Below the pieces are notes generated by a model. It had not been told where the DNA came from. It ran no database searches and saw only the letters and a list, made by a program, of their open reading frames with translations. Shown in pieces: positions 35,169 through 42,880 of a stretch of 64,000 bases of DNA. The number at the start of each line of letters is the position of its first letter. The first letter of the stretch is position 1. The translations under genes and the position numbers were made by a program. The DNA comes from CAZHFW01 sp964531675 (GTDB lineage: Bacteria > Planctomycetota > Phycisphaerae > Phycisphaerales > UBA1924), in the NCBI GenBank assembly GCA_964531675.1, contig CAZHFW010000006.1:1-64000 (forward strand), read 5' to 3'.

Positions 35169-35828
35169 TCACACCCGCTCGAAGACCGCCAGCTCGTGCC
35201 CATACCAGAGCATGTTGATGCGCTTGTGAACCACGCGCTTGAGGCCCACCGCGCCGAGCATCGTCGTCACGTCCGCGATGTGCGGGATGTCGATGTGCTC
35301 GCCCGCCAGCACCAGATCGTGCAGCCTGCTCGCGTTGGGGCGGATCAGCCCCTCCGGGTACACGTCCTTATAGATGAAGCGCCCGCCGGGCGGGACCGCC
35401 AGTGCAGCTTGCTCCAGCAGGGCCCGGTGGTGCTTCCGACCCACGTGGTGCAGCACGTCGCAGAGCGTCACGCACGTGAATGGGCCCTGGGGCCAGGGGT
35501 CCTCGACCCCCAGGCGCAAAAACTGCGGCTTGGCCCCCAGGAAGTTGGGCAGGTTGGCCTGCGCCAGCTCGATGGCCTTTGCGGAGCTGTCAAACCCCGT
35601 CAGTGACGCGGGGGAGCGGGTGAAGCCGATGAGGCCCAGCAGCAGGCCCCCGCCGCAGCCGATATCCAGAACGGCCGCGTGTTCCGGCACGTACTCCAGG
35701 ATCGCCCCGAACGGGCAGATCGAGGGGCGATGGTGCTGGAGCCTGCGCAGCATCCCGGGGCCGCGGGTGAACAGCCGGCGGGCGATGCTGCGGAGGGCCG
35801 CGGGTGAGTATGGGTCGGGGCTGGCCAT
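35169..35828 (-). CDS. Class I SAM-dependent methyltransferase
   Basis: The ATG at 35828 gives 219 residues; the in-frame extension upstream overlaps the divergent gene and is unlikely. Motif I is VLDIGCGGG (about residues 48-56), with a GFDSSAKAIELA motif II-like acidic strand end and CDVLHHV (motif IV/V). The first helix region (RRLFTRGPGMLRRLQ) is basic. Substrate unknown. It is divergent from a second methyltransferase across 100 bp, and both lie next to a UbiA-type prenyltransferase, so roles in lipid or glycan modification are plausible. Confidence 0.8.
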   Translation of the reverse strand: MASPDPYSPAALRSIARRLFTRGPGMLRRLQHHRPSICPFGAILEYVPEHAAVLDIGCGGGLLLGLIGFTRSPASLTGFDSSAKAIELAQANLPNFLGAKPQFLRLGVEDPWPQGPFTCVTLCDVLHHVGRKHHRALLEQAALAVPPGGRFIYKDVYPEGLIRPNASRLHDLVLAGEHIDIPHIADVTTMLGAVGLKRVVHKRINMLWYGHELAVFERV

Positions 35829-35928
35829 GGGGTCGGCAGACGGATCGGCGAAAGGGTATATCGTCGCTTCGGGCAGATGGTTGAGGATTCGGGGCCGCTG
35901 CAGGCGCGCCTCGGGACGGAGGTTGAGC

Positions 35929-36549
35929 GTGGGACTCCTGACGCCCGTCATGCGGGCGATGCACAAGCCGATCTACGAGCACCGCATGCGCGAGCTGGTG
36001 CGCTGCATCATCCCGCACCTTCGCGAGGGCGATCGCGTGCTCGACGTCGGTTGCGGCAACGGCACCCTGGGCCGGGCCATCATGGACGCGCCCGACTGCC
36101 CCAAAGGCGTCGTCGTCGAAGGCCTCGAGCGGGCGGTGCGCGGCGGGGAGCCCATCAAGGTCCACGCGTACGACGGCGTCAGCATGCCCATGCCTGACGA
36201 CTCCTACGACATGGTCATCGTCGCGGACGTGCTCCACCACGAGCAGGACCCCGAGCGCCTGCTGCGGGAGTGCCGTCGGGTGACCAGACGCCTGGTCGTG
36301 ATCAAGGACCATCAGGTCAAGGGCTTGCTGGCCCAGCAGCGGATCAGCTTCATGGACTGGGCGGCCAACGCGCCGTACGGCGTGCCTTGCCTGTATCGGT
36401 ACAACACGCCTTCGCAGTGGGCCCAGGTGCCGCGAACGCTGGGCATGGGCGTTGCGAAGGAGCACTCGGGCATGGATCTGTACCCCGCGGGATGGAACCT
36501 GGTGTTCGGACGCAAGCTCCAGTACATGGTGTTCCTGACCAAGGGCTAA
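35929..36549 (+). CDS. Class I SAM-dependent methyltransferase (second, divergent)
   Basis: The start was set at the GTG at 35929 because GGAGG (35918-35922) lies 6 nt upstream; the much longer open frame upstream runs antisense through the other methyltransferase. The product is 206 residues. VLDVGCGNGTLG is motif I, followed by the VADVLHHEQDPERLLRE block typical of UbiE/ubiquinone-menaquinone-like methyltransferases. The C-terminal part (WAANAPYGVPCLYRYNTPSQW) is shared with planctomycete methyltransferases of unknown substrate. It is followed 23 nt later by the prenyltransferase gene, likely in one operon. Confidence 0.82.
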   Translation: MGLLTPVMRAMHKPIYEHRMRELVRCIIPHLREGDRVLDVGCGNGTLGRAIMDAPDCPKGVVVEGLERAVRGGEPIKVHAYDGVSMPMPDDSYDMVIVADVLHHEQDPERLLRECRRVTRRLVVIKDHQVKGLLAQQRISFMDWAANAPYGVPCLYRYNTPSQWAQVPRTLGMGVAKEHSGMDLYPAGWNLVFGRKLQYMVFLTKG

Positions 36550-36572
36550 GCCAAGCGGCGGCACGCACGACG

Positions 36573-37523
36573 ATGAACCGACTGCTCGCACTCATCAAGC
36601 TCGCCAGGCCCCACCAGTGGGCCAAGTCGGTGTTCGTCCTGATCGGCCCGCTCTACGGCCTGCGGAACTTCGAACGCGCCTCCTGGGGACAGGTCATCAC
36701 CGAGGCGGTCGCGGCTGCCATCGCCTTCGCGCTGGCCTCCAGCGCGTGCTACGCGGTGAACGACATCCTCGACGCCGAGGCCGACCGGGCCCACCCCCGC
36801 AAGAAGAACCGCCCGGTCGCGTCCGGCGCGGTCTCCAAGCCTCTGGCGTGGGGTTTCGCGGGCGTCCTGGCCCTGGCTGCGGCGGCAGCGACCCTGCTCA
36901 TCCCGGCCCAGTTCAGGCCCTGGGTCCTGGCGCTGGTCGCGATCTACGCGCTCAACGTGACGGCGTACTCGGCGATCTTCAAGCACATGGTCATCGCGGA
37001 CGTGATGTCCCTGGCGCTGGGCTTTGTGCTCCGAGTTCTGGGAGGCTGCGCGGCGGTGGGCATCGGGCCGACGACCTGGCTTCTGAACTGCGCGTTTTTC
37101 CTGGCGATGTTCCTGGCGCTGGGCAAGAGGCTCGGCGAGCGCAAGATGCTCGAGAACGCTCAGGCGGCCCGCGCCGTGCACGGGAAGTACACCGACGACA
37201 TTCTGCGCATGACGATGATCGCGACCGGCGTCGCGCTGCTCATCACGTATGCCGGGTACGTCCAGGACCAGGCCCACGCCTACACCCTGATCCTCGGCGG
37301 GGCCCACGGCGTCGCGGGCGTCTTGGAACGGGGCGGGCTCAACCTGCTCTGGTTCACGATGCTCCCAGCGACCTACGGCCTGTTCCGCTGCATCGTTCTG
37401 GTCGAACGAGGCGATTACGACGACCCCACCGAACTGGCGATCGCCGACCGGGGGATGCAACTGGCGGGGCTGATCTTCGTGGCGCTCACCGGCGGGCTGA
37501 TGTGGTGGGCGCAGGGGCGGTGA
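36573..37523 (+). CDS. UbiA-family prenyltransferase (decaprenyl-phosphate phosphoribosyltransferase-like)
   Basis: The 316-residue membrane protein has about eight to nine helices. The first Asp-rich motif NDILDAEADRAHP (NDxxDxxxD) and the RPHQWAK N-terminal signature resemble the DPPR-synthase branch of the UbiA superfamily, which transfers phosphoribose to a polyprenyl phosphate, rather than quinone prenyltransferases. A second motif around ALGKRLGERK...ARAVHGKY matches the same branch. It sits 23 nt after a methyltransferase gene. A role in polyprenyl-linked glycan synthesis is inferred. Confidence 0.82.
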   Translation: MNRLLALIKLARPHQWAKSVFVLIGPLYGLRNFERASWGQVITEAVAAAIAFALASSACYAVNDILDAEADRAHPRKKNRPVASGAVSKPLAWGFAGVLALAAAAATLLIPAQFRPWVLALVAIYALNVTAYSAIFKHMVIADVMSLALGFVLRVLGGCAAVGIGPTTWLLNCAFFLAMFLALGKRLGERKMLENAQAARAVHGKYTDDILRMTMIATGVALLITYAGYVQDQAHAYTLILGGAHGVAGVLERGGLNLLWFTMLPATYGLFRCIVLVERGDYDDPTELAIADRGMQLAGLIFVALTGGLMWWAQGR

Positions 37524-37893
37524 GGGGCATTGGGAGTCCGCGTCGTGCTTGCGACGGGGTTCTCCCGCTTGCGCGGGAGGCTCTGACGGAGTTGGATTGA
37601 CCCGGTCGGCCCTTCGGCACCCTCCTTTCCACAACCTATCCAGAACATGGCCGGAACCCGGTGGGCGGGGTGGGCGTCGGAGTCTGTCCGGCCCTTGGCT
37701 GGCCCTTTGGGGGGCTGGCGGAGGCTCGGCTTTGGTAGTCTGATCGGCCCCGCGGAACGTGTGCTGCCCTTTGGGGTTGGCGCCCCTTTGCGGGGCGTGT
37801 GTGTTCCCGGTTCGGGTGGTGGTTTCGGATTGGGTGTGCAGCCAAACTGGCGGGCCTGTTCATCGTGCGGGGCAGGCCGCAAGGAGACGTGTG
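37524..37893 (+). other. 370-bp intergenic region with paired hairpins and leader hairpin
   Basis: No gene is seen. Two adjacent hairpins, 37541-37556 (CGTCG stem) and 37562-37579 (CTCCCGC stem), both expose CTTGCG in or near the loop, and GGCTCTGACGG follows. This resembles the ends of the REP-like repeats at 54920 and 55641. A further hairpin at 37781-37797 (CGCCCC with GGGGCG) lies in the probable leader of the metalloprotease gene. AAGGAG at 37881-37886 is its ribosome-binding site. Confidence 0.4.
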
Positions 37894-40800
37894 ATGCGAG
37901 CGGAGTTCAATGGGAAAACGGTCGGTTCCTTGGCCATGGTGCTGGTCATCGCGGCCGGGTCGGCCTTCGGCTTCCAGCAGGCCCAGCCTCAGAATCCCCC
38001 GGCAGCGGGCGGCATCCCCGGCGGGGTTCCCGCGGGCGCTCAGTCGGCCGGGCCGATGGGCTTTGATCCCGCGGCCAAGGGCGGGGACGAGGATCCCAAC
38101 AGCAAGCTCCGCCCCTTCGCGGACGTGAGCAAGGGCTTTGAGAAGGTGGTGTCCACCGCCGACGGCGTGAGCTTCTACGGCCTGTGGAAGCGCGAGCGCG
38201 ACGGCGAGATGCTCGCCGAGTTCCCCCGCGGGTGGGAAGGCCAGAAGCACTTCCTGGCGATGACCGTCGCGTCGGGCGAGGAATACGCCGGCCTGCAGGC
38301 GGGCGATATGTACGTCTACTGGAAGCGCTTCGACAACCGCCTCATGCTCATCGAGCCCAACCTGGGCACGCGCTCCACGGGCGATCAGGAGAGCAAGAGC
38401 TCGGTCAAGCGCCTCTTCACCGACCGCGTGGTCCTGGACATTCCGATCATCGCGATGGGCCCGAGCGGGCAGCCTGTGATCAACATGCGTGACCTGCTCG
38501 TGGACCGCGCCGAGATCTTCTTCGGTGGTTCGGCCCGGGGCTCCAACAAGAGCCTGGCGCGGATCGAGACCGCCAAGGCCTTCCCGCAGAACATCGAGAT
38601 CGGCTTCACGATGCCCACCGCCGGCGGCATCCTCAAGACCTTCCACTACTCGATCAGCCTGCTCCCGGAGAGCACCGGTTACCAGCCCCGCACCGCCGAC
38701 GAGCGCGTGGGCTATTTCACCACGGTCTACCGCGATCTGGGCAAGTTCACCGACGAGGACAAGTGGATCCGCTACATCAACCGCTGGAACCTCGAGAAGG
38801 CGGACCCCAAGCTCAAGCTCAGCCCGCCCAAGGAACCCATCGTGTACTACATCGAGCACTCGGTGCCGGTGCGGTACCGCCGGTTTGTGCGCGAGGGCAT
38901 CGAGTACTGGAATGACGCGTTCCGCAAGGTCGGCATCGACAACGCGATCGTCGTCTACCAGCAGGACGAGGCCTCGGGTCAGCACATGGAGAAGGACCCG
39001 GAGGATGTGCGGTACAACTTCGTCCGCTGGCTGAGCAACGACATCGGCACCGCGATCGGGCCGAGCCGCGTGCATCCGCTCACGGGCCAGATCCTCGACG
39101 CCGACGTCGTCCTGACCGACGGGTGGATCCGCTACTTCTGGTTCAACTACAACCAGGTCCTCCCCGAGATGCTCATGGAGGGCTACAGCCCGGAGACGAT
39201 GGCCTGGCTCGAGACCCGGCCTCAGTACGACCCGCGCGTGCTCATGGCGCCGCCCGAGCAGCGCGACGCGATGGTCGCGCAGCGCATGCAGCGCGGCATC
39301 ACCGCCTACGGCGGGCACCCGATCGCGATGGCCCAGAACCAGGGAAGCGGGTACATGCTCGGCGACCACGAGTACGACGGTCTCATGGGCCGCCTCTCGC
39401 AGGTCAACGGCCTGTGCATGGCTGCCCAGGGCAAGGGCTACGACGTCGCCATGATGCGGATGGCCCTGGACATGTTCGACGACATGCAGGACCCGCCCGC
39501 CGAAGGCGACAAGAAGGATGAGAAGAAGGACGACAAGAAGGAAGAGAAGAAGGAAGAGAAGAAGGAAGAGAAGAAGGAAGAGAAGAAGGCCGACCGCCTT
39601 GATGGCATCCCGGACTGGTTCGTCGGTCCGCTGCTGAAGGACCTGGTCGCGCACGAGGTCGGCCACACCCTCGGCCTGCGTCACAACTTCAAGGCCTCGA
39701 GCATCTACAGCTTCGCGCAGCTCAACAGCGAAGAGTGGAAGGACAAGAAGCCCCAGACCGGCTCGGTCATGGACTACACGCCCATCAACATGCTCGTCAC
39801 CAAGGACGGGCAGGTCCACGGCAACTTCGGTCAGACGGTCATCGGGCCGTACGACCTGTGGGTGATCGAGTACGGCTACGGCACAGGCGATCTGAAGGAA
39901 GTCCTCAAGCGCGCCGCCGAGCCCGAACTGGTCTACGCCACCGACGAAGACACCTGGGGCCCCGATCCCTTGGCCCGCCGGTATGACTTTGCGGCCAACC
40001 CGCTCGACTACGCCAAGAGCCAGATCGAACTGGCCAAGTACCACCGCGGCCGGTTGCTCGACAAGTATGTGAAGGACGGGCAGTCCTGGGCCCGCCTGCG
40101 TCGCGGCTACGGCACGACCCTGGGCATGCAGGTCCGCTCGGTGAGCATGATGGCCAACTGGGTCGGCACGACCTACGTGAACCGCGACCGTAAGGGCGAT
40201 CCCAACGCCCGCGATCCGGTGACCCCGGTCCCGGCGGCGACGCAGCGCGACGCCCTGAAGTTCGTCATCGAGAACTCGTTCCGCGATGACTCCTTCGGCC
40301 TCACGCCCGAGCTGCTCAAGAAGATGACGACCGACCGCTGGCTCGACAGCGGCGGCTACACCGAAGCGATGGAAGACCCCGCGTTCCCGATCCACGATCG
40401 GATCATGGGGATCCAGTCCTCGGTCATGACCTCGCTCATCAACCCCACCAAGATGCGCCGCCTGTACGACAACGAGTACCGCATCCCGGGCGATCAGGAC
40501 GCGCTGACCCTCGCCGAGGTGATGGACACCCTCACCAAGGAAGTCTTCAGCGAGCTCTCCGCCGGCGTGGGCAAGAAGTTCACCGCCCGCCAGCCCATGG
40601 TCTCGAGCCTCCGCCGGAACCTCCAGCGCGAGTACATCGAGCGCCTCATCGACCTGACCCTGCCCGGCGCGGGCAGCGGGGCGGCGTACAAGCCGGTCTC
40701 CAACCTCGCGATGCTCAAGCTCCGCGAGATCAAGGACCTCATCGGCAAGTACGTTGACAAGGACAACAAGCCCAACCCCGACCTTGATCCCTACACCGCC

Positions 40801-40953
40801 TCGCACCTGGTCGAGGCCAAGGTCCGCATCGAGAAGGCCCTCGACGCCGACTACATCTACAACGGCATGGGCGGCATGGGCTCCCTCGGCTTCTTCCTCA
40901 ATGGCAAGACCACCGAGCAGACCCCCGCGCAGAAGCAGGACCCGGTCCGCTGA
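37894..40953 (+). CDS. Secreted zinc-dependent metalloprotease (DUF4953/DUF5117-type)
   Basis: The ATG at 37894 has AAGGAG 7 nt upstream; the 1019-residue protein has a signal peptide (about 1-28). The architecture fits the large family annotated as zinc-dependent metalloprotease with DUF5117 and DUF4953. It shows an N-terminal FLAMTVASGEEYAGLQ region, a central YYIEHSVPVRYRRFVREGIEYWN block and the metzincin motif HEVGHTLGLRH (His587, His591, His597), with SVMDYTP as the Met-turn. An Asp/Glu-Lys-Lys repeat (residues 538-565) lies just 21 residues before the zinc motif. It has no dockerin tail. Probably an extracellular or periplasmic endopeptidase. Confidence 0.87.
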   Translation: MRAEFNGKTVGSLAMVLVIAAGSAFGFQQAQPQNPPAAGGIPGGVPAGAQSAGPMGFDPAAKGGDEDPNSKLRPFADVSKGFEKVVSTADGVSFYGLWKRERDGEMLAEFPRGWEGQKHFLAMTVASGEEYAGLQAGDMYVYWKRFDNRLMLIEPNLGTRSTGDQESKSSVKRLFTDRVVLDIPIIAMGPSGQPVINMRDLLVDRAEIFFGGSARGSNKSLARIETAKAFPQNIEIGFTMPTAGGILKTFHYSISLLPESTGYQPRTADERVGYFTTVYRDLGKFTDEDKWIRYINRWNLEKADPKLKLSPPKEPIVYYIEHSVPVRYRRFVREGIEYWNDAFRKVGIDNAIVVYQQDEASGQHMEKDPEDVRYNFVRWLSNDIGTAIGPSRVHPLTGQILDADVVLTDGWIRYFWFNYNQVLPEMLMEGYSPETMAWLETRPQYDPRVLMAPPEQRDAMVAQRMQRGITAYGGHPIAMAQNQGSGYMLGDHEYDGLMGRLSQVNGLCMAAQGKGYDVAMMRMALDMFDDMQDPPAEGDKKDEKKDDKKEEKKEEKKEEKKEEKKADRLDGIPDWFVGPLLKDLVAHEVGHTLGLRHNFKASSIYSFAQLNSEEWKDKKPQTGSVMDYTPINMLVTKDGQVHGNFGQTVIGPYDLWVIEYGYGTGDLKEVLKRAAEPELVYATDEDTWGPDPLARRYDFAANPLDYAKSQIELAKYHRGRLLDKYVKDGQSWARLRRGYGTTLGMQVRSVSMMANWVGTTYVNRDRKGDPNARDPVTPVPAATQRDALKFVIENSFRDDSFGLTPELLKKMTTDRWLDSGGYTEAMEDPAFPIHDRIMGIQSSVMTSLINPTKMRRLYDNEYRIPGDQDALTLAEVMDTLTKEVFSELSAGVGKKFTARQPMVSSLRRNLQREYIERLIDLTLPGAGSGAAYKPVSNLAMLKLREIKDLIGKYVDKDNKPNPDLDPYTASHLVEAKVRIEKALDADYIYNGMGGMGSLGFFLNGKTTEQTPAQKQDPVR
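39505..39588 (+). repeat. 12-bp tandem repeat encoding [D/E][E/D]KK, seven units
   Basis: The last four units (39541-39588) are perfect copies of GAAGAGAAGAAG. The three before them are degenerate (GDKK, DEKK, DDKK). The repeat is in frame and encodes a charged loop inside the metalloprotease, and it could change length by replication slippage without a frameshift. Confidence 0.9.
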
Positions 40954-40996
40954 ACAGGTCCAGGACTGATTGAGTCCGCATCACGGATTGAACCCA

Positions 40997-41026
40997 AGGG
41001 GTCGGGCGCTTGCCCGGCCCCTTTTC
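40997..41026 (+). terminator. Terminator after the DUF4953-type metalloprotease
   Basis: A 12-bp stem with one G-T wobble (40997-41008 with 41013-41024) and a 4-nt loop runs into TTTT. It lies between convergent genes ending at 40953 and 41093. Confidence 0.8.
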
Positions 41027-41092
41027 ATTTCCTGGCTTCGGGTGAACTAGGGCTTCATGCGAAGGACGGCTTCGAGCTCGAGACGCCTTCCT

Positions 41093-42880
41093 TCAGCGCG
41101 CGCACGCCTGACGCCAGAGCTGCCGGACCGTGGACTCAAAGCGGGTGCAGAAGGCTCGCTCGTCGAGCAGCGGGCTCTGGCGGAGACGCTCACGCATGGT
41201 CCCGCGCATGGACGCCAGCGCTTCACGGCCCGAGGCTACGCGCTGGGCCAGTGTGACGTACTCATCGGGTGAACGCGCGACGAGTTCGGAAAGTCCCGCG
41301 CACGCGAGCAGCGAGGGGCCGACGCGTGACGCGTGGCGGTCGCCCGCGAGCGTGATCGTGGGAACGCCTTGCCAGAGCGCTTCGCAGGTGGTGGTTGTGC
41401 CGTGGTAGGGGAAGGTGTCCAGCGCGATGTCGATCTGGCTGTAGAGCTCCAGATGCTCGCGCGTGGAAGAGGTCCACGCAAGGCAACGCACGCGTTCGGG
41501 CGCCACGCCTCTTGAACGCAGCCCATCACGGAAGCGGGCTTCGGTGCGGGGCGATGCGAAGCGTCCCTTGAGCAGGAGCGTGGAGTCGGGAACGGTCCCG
41601 AGCACACGGGCCCACAGATCGAGCGTCGCGGGGGAGATCTTCTTGATGTTGTTGAACGAGCCGAAGGTGATCGGGCCCGAGGTTGGGCGCGAGGCGACGT
41701 CCGGTGCTTCGGGCCTCGGGCGATAGCACAGGAAGCATGGGTCGAGCCGGACCAGCTGCTCGGTCGCCAGCGCATCCGAGTGTGGGCCGGGCGGATCCGT
41801 GCGCGCATCGACGAAGCGGGCGTCGATGGAGGTGAGGCCCGTGGTGTCGGGATAGCCCAGGTACGTGATCTGGAGCGGCGCGGGGCGCAGCGCGAGCACG
41901 CCCAGCGTCGCGCCGCCGGTGTGACCCGCCAGGTCCACCAGCACGTCGATGTTCTTGCTCGCGATGAACCGGGCGAGGTTGGCTTCGGCCTTGCTCGGAA
42001 TCTCGGGAGAAGCCGCGATGCAGGGCGTGTCGTGGAACTCGCAGAGCTCGCGGAGCATCTCGGTCACATGGTCCGGGCTGGCGGTGGTCGAGAAGCACAC
42101 CGGCGTGAACGCATTGCGGTCGTGCCCCGCGAGCAAGGGTTGAATGAACCAGGCGACCGAGTGATCCCGGAAGTCGGGCGAGAGATACCCGATGCGCAGC
42201 GGGCGATCGGGGCCCGAAGCCTTGGGGGGCGGGAGTCTGAGCGTCGCACGAAGCTGGTCGGCCTTGGGCTGGACGAGCGTGCCGTAGTGCCGATGCGTCT
42301 GTGCGATCGCGTCGGGCGACGCCACGCTCGACGCCTGCAGCGCGAAGCAGAGCGATGCGCAGGTGCGGGCGTCCGCGGGCGCGAGCTCCATGGTGCGCCG
42401 GTGCTCCGCGATCGCCGCTTCGGTCTGCCCACTCCCTTCCAATGCCCGCGCCAGCGTGCGGCGCAGGCCCAGATGCGTCGGGTGCTTCTGCAAGGCAGCG
42501 CGCAAGGCATCCTCGGCCTCGTCGAAGTGCTGAAGCTGGGTCAGGCAAGTGCCCAGCCCAAGAGCAGCATTCGCGTTGTCGTGCTGGAGCGCCAGCGCTG
42601 CGCGGTAGCTTGTCTTGGCGGCCTCCCAATCGGCGGTCATGGCGCGGGCGTTGCCGAGCGTGACGTGCGTCTCCGCGACATCCGGAGCCAGTCGCGCTGC
42701 GTCCTGCGCGGGCGCGATCGCCTGGGCTGCCTTTCCGAGGTCGCAAAGGCACAGCGCCAGCAGCCTGAGCGCCGCAGCATCTTTGGGCGTGCGCGCCAGA
42801 TGAGCCCGCAGCGCGTCGGCAGCGGCAGCGGGGTTCCCCCCCCGCCGGAGCGCCACCGCGTACTGGACAGCATCGTTCAT
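41093..42880 (-). CDS. TPR / GT41 O-GlcNAc-transferase-like glycosyltransferase (copy 4 of 4)
   Basis: The start at the ATG at 42880 overlaps the TGA of the upstream copy (ATGA); the product is 595 residues. About five TPR-like helical repeats (1-205) precede a two-lobed GT41 domain. Residues equivalent to those important in eukaryotic OGT are present: His240 in GYLSPDFRDHSV and Lys414 in FGSFNNIKK. The DIALDTFPYHGTTTTCEAL sugar-nucleotide block (about 482-500) and HASRVG are also present. GT41 enzymes transfer GlcNAc or other sugars from UDP-sugars to Ser/Thr, or to Asn in HMW1C-like members. It is the last gene of a four-copy operon. Substrates unknown. Confidence 0.87.
   Translation of the reverse strand: MNDAVQYAVALRRGGNPAAAADALRAHLARTPKDAAALRLLALCLCDLGKAAQAIAPAQDAARLAPDVAETHVTLGNARAMTADWEAAKTSYRAALALQHDNANAALGLGTCLTQLQHFDEAEDALRAALQKHPTHLGLRRTLARALEGSGQTEAAIAEHRRTMELAPADARTCASLCFALQASSVASPDAIAQTHRHYGTLVQPKADQLRATLRLPPPKASGPDRPLRIGYLSPDFRDHSVAWFIQPLLAGHDRNAFTPVCFSTTASPDHVTEMLRELCEFHDTPCIAASPEIPSKAEANLARFIASKNIDVLVDLAGHTGGATLGVLALRPAPLQITYLGYPDTTGLTSIDARFVDARTDPPGPHSDALATEQLVRLDPCFLCYRPRPEAPDVASRPTSGPITFGSFNNIKKISPATLDLWARVLGTVPDSTLLLKGRFASPRTEARFRDGLRSRGVAPERVRCLAWTSSTREHLELYSQIDIALDTFPYHGTTTTCEALWQGVPTITLAGDRHASRVGPSLLACAGLSELVARSPDEYVTLAQRVASGREALASMRGTMRERLRQSPLLDERAFCTRFESTVRQLWRQACAR

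Noticed and set aside
35374..35928. A long upstream extension of the second methyltransferase.
   Set aside because: It runs antisense through the first methyltransferase. GGAGG 6 nt before the GTG at 35929 gives a better start.
39541..39588. Regular short repeats considered as a CRISPR array.
   Set aside because: They are contiguous 12-bp units without spacers, in frame inside a protein gene.
37636..40806. A 1056-codon minus-strand open frame opposite the large metalloprotease.
   Set aside because: Val/Leu/Arg-rich low-information translation; the plus frame has HEVGHTLGLRH and a good ribosome-binding site.
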